The position numbers and the translations under genes were made by a program. Positions 5,981-7,111 of a DNA stretch of 7,111 nucleotides are shown here, in pieces. The notes under the pieces are model-generated. The model had not been told where the DNA came from. It ran no database searches and saw only the letters and a program-made list of their open reading frames with translations. This stretch comes from an uncultured Clostridia bacterium. GTDB taxonomy: Bacteria; Bacillota; Clostridia; Lachnospirales; Lachnospiraceae. The stretch spans positions 1-7,111 of the forward strand of contig CAMORF010000113.1 in assembly GCA_946623485.1 (NCBI GenBank), given 5' to 3'. The first letter of the stretch is position 1. The number at the start of each line of letters is the position of its first letter.

Positions 5981-6916
5981 TTAAAGAACAAGCTTGGCCG
6001 CGCCGTAGACACCGGCATCATTGCCCAGGGTTGCCAGGGCAAAGGCTGCATCCTTGCAGCCGGGGAATGCATACTGGCGGTAATACTTCTGCACATAGTC
6101 CAGAAGGACTGGGCCTGCCTTGGATACGCCGCCGCCGATGACATAGATCTCCGGATCAGTGACGCTGGCAAAGCTTGCAAGCGCCCTTCCCAGGTACAGG
6201 CCGAACTTCTCGGCAACAGCATCCGCCACCTCGTCGCCAGCCTTCACCGCATCCCAGACATCCTTCGCCGTAAACTGTTTCCCTCGCAGGACACTCGGCG
6301 TTTCCTTATCCTTCTCCAGCTGCATCTTAGCCAGCAGAACAATTCCGGTAGCGGAGGCAACCTGCTCCAGGCATCCTACATTCCCGCAATTGCACGGCTC
6401 AGTCAGTTCCTCCGTCACATGGACATGGCCGATCTCGCCCCCTGATCCATGAGCTCCGGCGATTACCTTTCCTTCCACGACGATTCCGCCTCCGATCCCG
6501 GTTCCGAGCGTCACCATGATCAGATTCTTATGTCCGGCTCCGCCGCCTTTCCAGCACTCACCCAGCGCTGCGGCATTGGCATCGTTCACTGCCTTTGTCC
6601 GGATCCCGGTCAGTTTCTCCATCTCCCTGACGATATTGACCTGCCCCCAATGGAGGTTGACGGCAAGCATGCAGACACCATCTTCATTGACCGGCCCGGG
6701 AATATCCAGTCCGATGCCCTCAATCTCATTTTTCGTCAGACCTCTCTCCTCCAGCTTGCGGTTGATGGTTTCCGCAATATCCGGGAGAATATAGGATCCA
6801 TTTTCCTCCAGCCGGGTCGGGATCTCCCATTTATCAAGAAGATTTCCCTCGGTATTGAGGAGACCACACTTAATCGTAGTTCCTCCTACATCAATTCCAA
6901 AGCAATACTTTTTCAT
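5981..6916 (-). CDS. glcK: ROK-family glucokinase
   Basis: A 311-residue cytoplasmic sugar kinase of the ROK family, expected to phosphorylate glucose with ATP to glucose 6-phosphate at the entry to glycolysis. Motifs in order: phosphate-binding IDVGGTTIKCG (8-18); DIPGP (71-75); NDANAAALGE (111-120) with Asp112 as catalytic base; adenosine/phosphate loop LGTGIGGG (137-144); GGEIGH (159-164) with sugar-binding Glu161 and His164; and the ROK zinc cluster CNCGNVGCLE (175-184), Cys175, Cys177 and Cys182 with His164. IGGGVSKAG (260-268) completes the nucleotide site. Length and motifs match bacterial glucokinases such as Bacillus GlcK rather than ROK repressors, since there is no N-terminal DNA-binding domain. 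AGGAGG lies about 5 nt before the ATG at 6916. It is the first gene after an upstream repeat array; the 44-bp array follows it. Confidence 0.95.
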   Translation of the reverse strand: MKKYCFGIDVGGTTIKCGLLNTEGNLLDKWEIPTRLEENGSYILPDIAETINRKLEERGLTKNEIEGIGLDIPGPVNEDGVCMLAVNLHWGQVNIVREMEKLTGIRTKAVNDANAAALGECWKGGGAGHKNLIMVTLGTGIGGGIVVEGKVIAGAHGSGGEIGHVHVTEELTEPCNCGNVGCLEQVASATGIVLLAKMQLEKDKETPSVLRGKQFTAKDVWDAVKAGDEVADAVAEKFGLYLGRALASFASVTDPEIYVIGGGVSKAGPVLLDYVQKYYRQYAFPGCKDAAFALATLGNDAGVYGAAKLVL

Positions 6917-6932
6917 AACTGCCTCCTGCGCA

Positions 6933-7103
6933 AGCTGTATCGTTTTTTACTTCTCTGACCTGTATCGTGTTTTGTTTCTCTGGCCTGGGTTCTGGCTGCT
7001 TCTCTGACCTGGGTTCTGGCTGTTTCTCTGGCCTGGGTTCTGGCTGTTTCTCTGATCTGGGTTCTGGCTGTTTCTCTGGCTTGTATCGTATTTTACTTCT
7101 CTG
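6933..7103. repeat. Tandem array of 24/25-bp units upstream of glucokinase
   Basis: Seven head-to-tail units each starting CAGAGAA on the minus strand (starts at 7103, 7078, 7054, 7030, 7006, 6982 and 6957). The four central units are 24 bp and differ from one another at only three positions. The outer three (7103-7079, 6982-6958, 6957-6933) are 25 bp and share a different second half containing ACGATACA. The array stops 16 bp before the glucokinase start and may continue past the window edge. Two minus-strand frames remain open from the edge: one ends with TAA at 6949-6947 and would encode an eight-residue SQNPGQRN-like repeat; the other ends inside glcK at 6893-6891 and would encode PEKQPEPR-like repeats. 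The mixed 24/25-bp period and lack of start argue for non-coding spacer, but a gene tail cannot be excluded. Confidence 0.9.
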
Positions 7104-7111
7104 ACTGTTTC

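Overview
The window looks like chromosomal DNA of an anaerobic, low-to-mid GC Firmicute, most likely a clostridial gut bacterium of the Lachnospiraceae type. This is inferred from strong AGGAGG-type ribosome binding sites, protein families typical of Clostridia (VanW/YoaR-like exported protein, ROK glucokinase, Lrp-aminotransferase pair, NhaC antiporter, DUF1622 protein) and tight spacing. Every gene I can support is on the minus strand, so transcription runs from high to low coordinates. The long plus-strand frames are antisense shadows.

Layout in transcription order (right to left). 7103-6933 is a short tandem repeat array of 24/25-bp units. 6916-5981 is a ROK-family glucokinase. 5940-5706 is a second, unrelated array of about 44-bp units, several with a dyad-symmetric core. 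5680-5579 is a 33-residue single-pass membrane peptide. It sits 12 bp before a secreted VanW-family protein (5566-3977, GTG start). The VanW stop codon runs into a third array of 28-bp units, and the last unit supplies the start codon of a 158-residue protein. That protein corresponds only to the C-terminal domain of AIR-synthase/HypE-like enzymes (3887-3411). After a 156-bp spacer with an inverted repeat and a possible promoter come an Lrp/AsnC regulator (3254-2772) and a class I/II PLP aminotransferase (2674-1493), closed by an intrinsic terminator (1463-1413). The last pair is a DUF1622 membrane protein (1360-995) whose stop overlaps the start of an NhaC-type Na+/H+ antiporter (998 to the window edge, C-terminus missing).

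Functionally there are three blocks: sugar phosphorylation plus an envelope protein pair; an amino-acid-responsive regulator with its probable target aminotransferase; and a translationally coupled pair of membrane proteins for cation/proton exchange. No RNA gene, CRISPR array, transposase or phage gene was seen. The most unusual aspects are three different short tandem arrays in the spacers within about 3.2 kb, the stand-alone AIR-synthase C-terminal domain whose start codon lies in a repeat, and the DUF1622-NhaC coupling. All calls come from reading the sequence; no database search was made.
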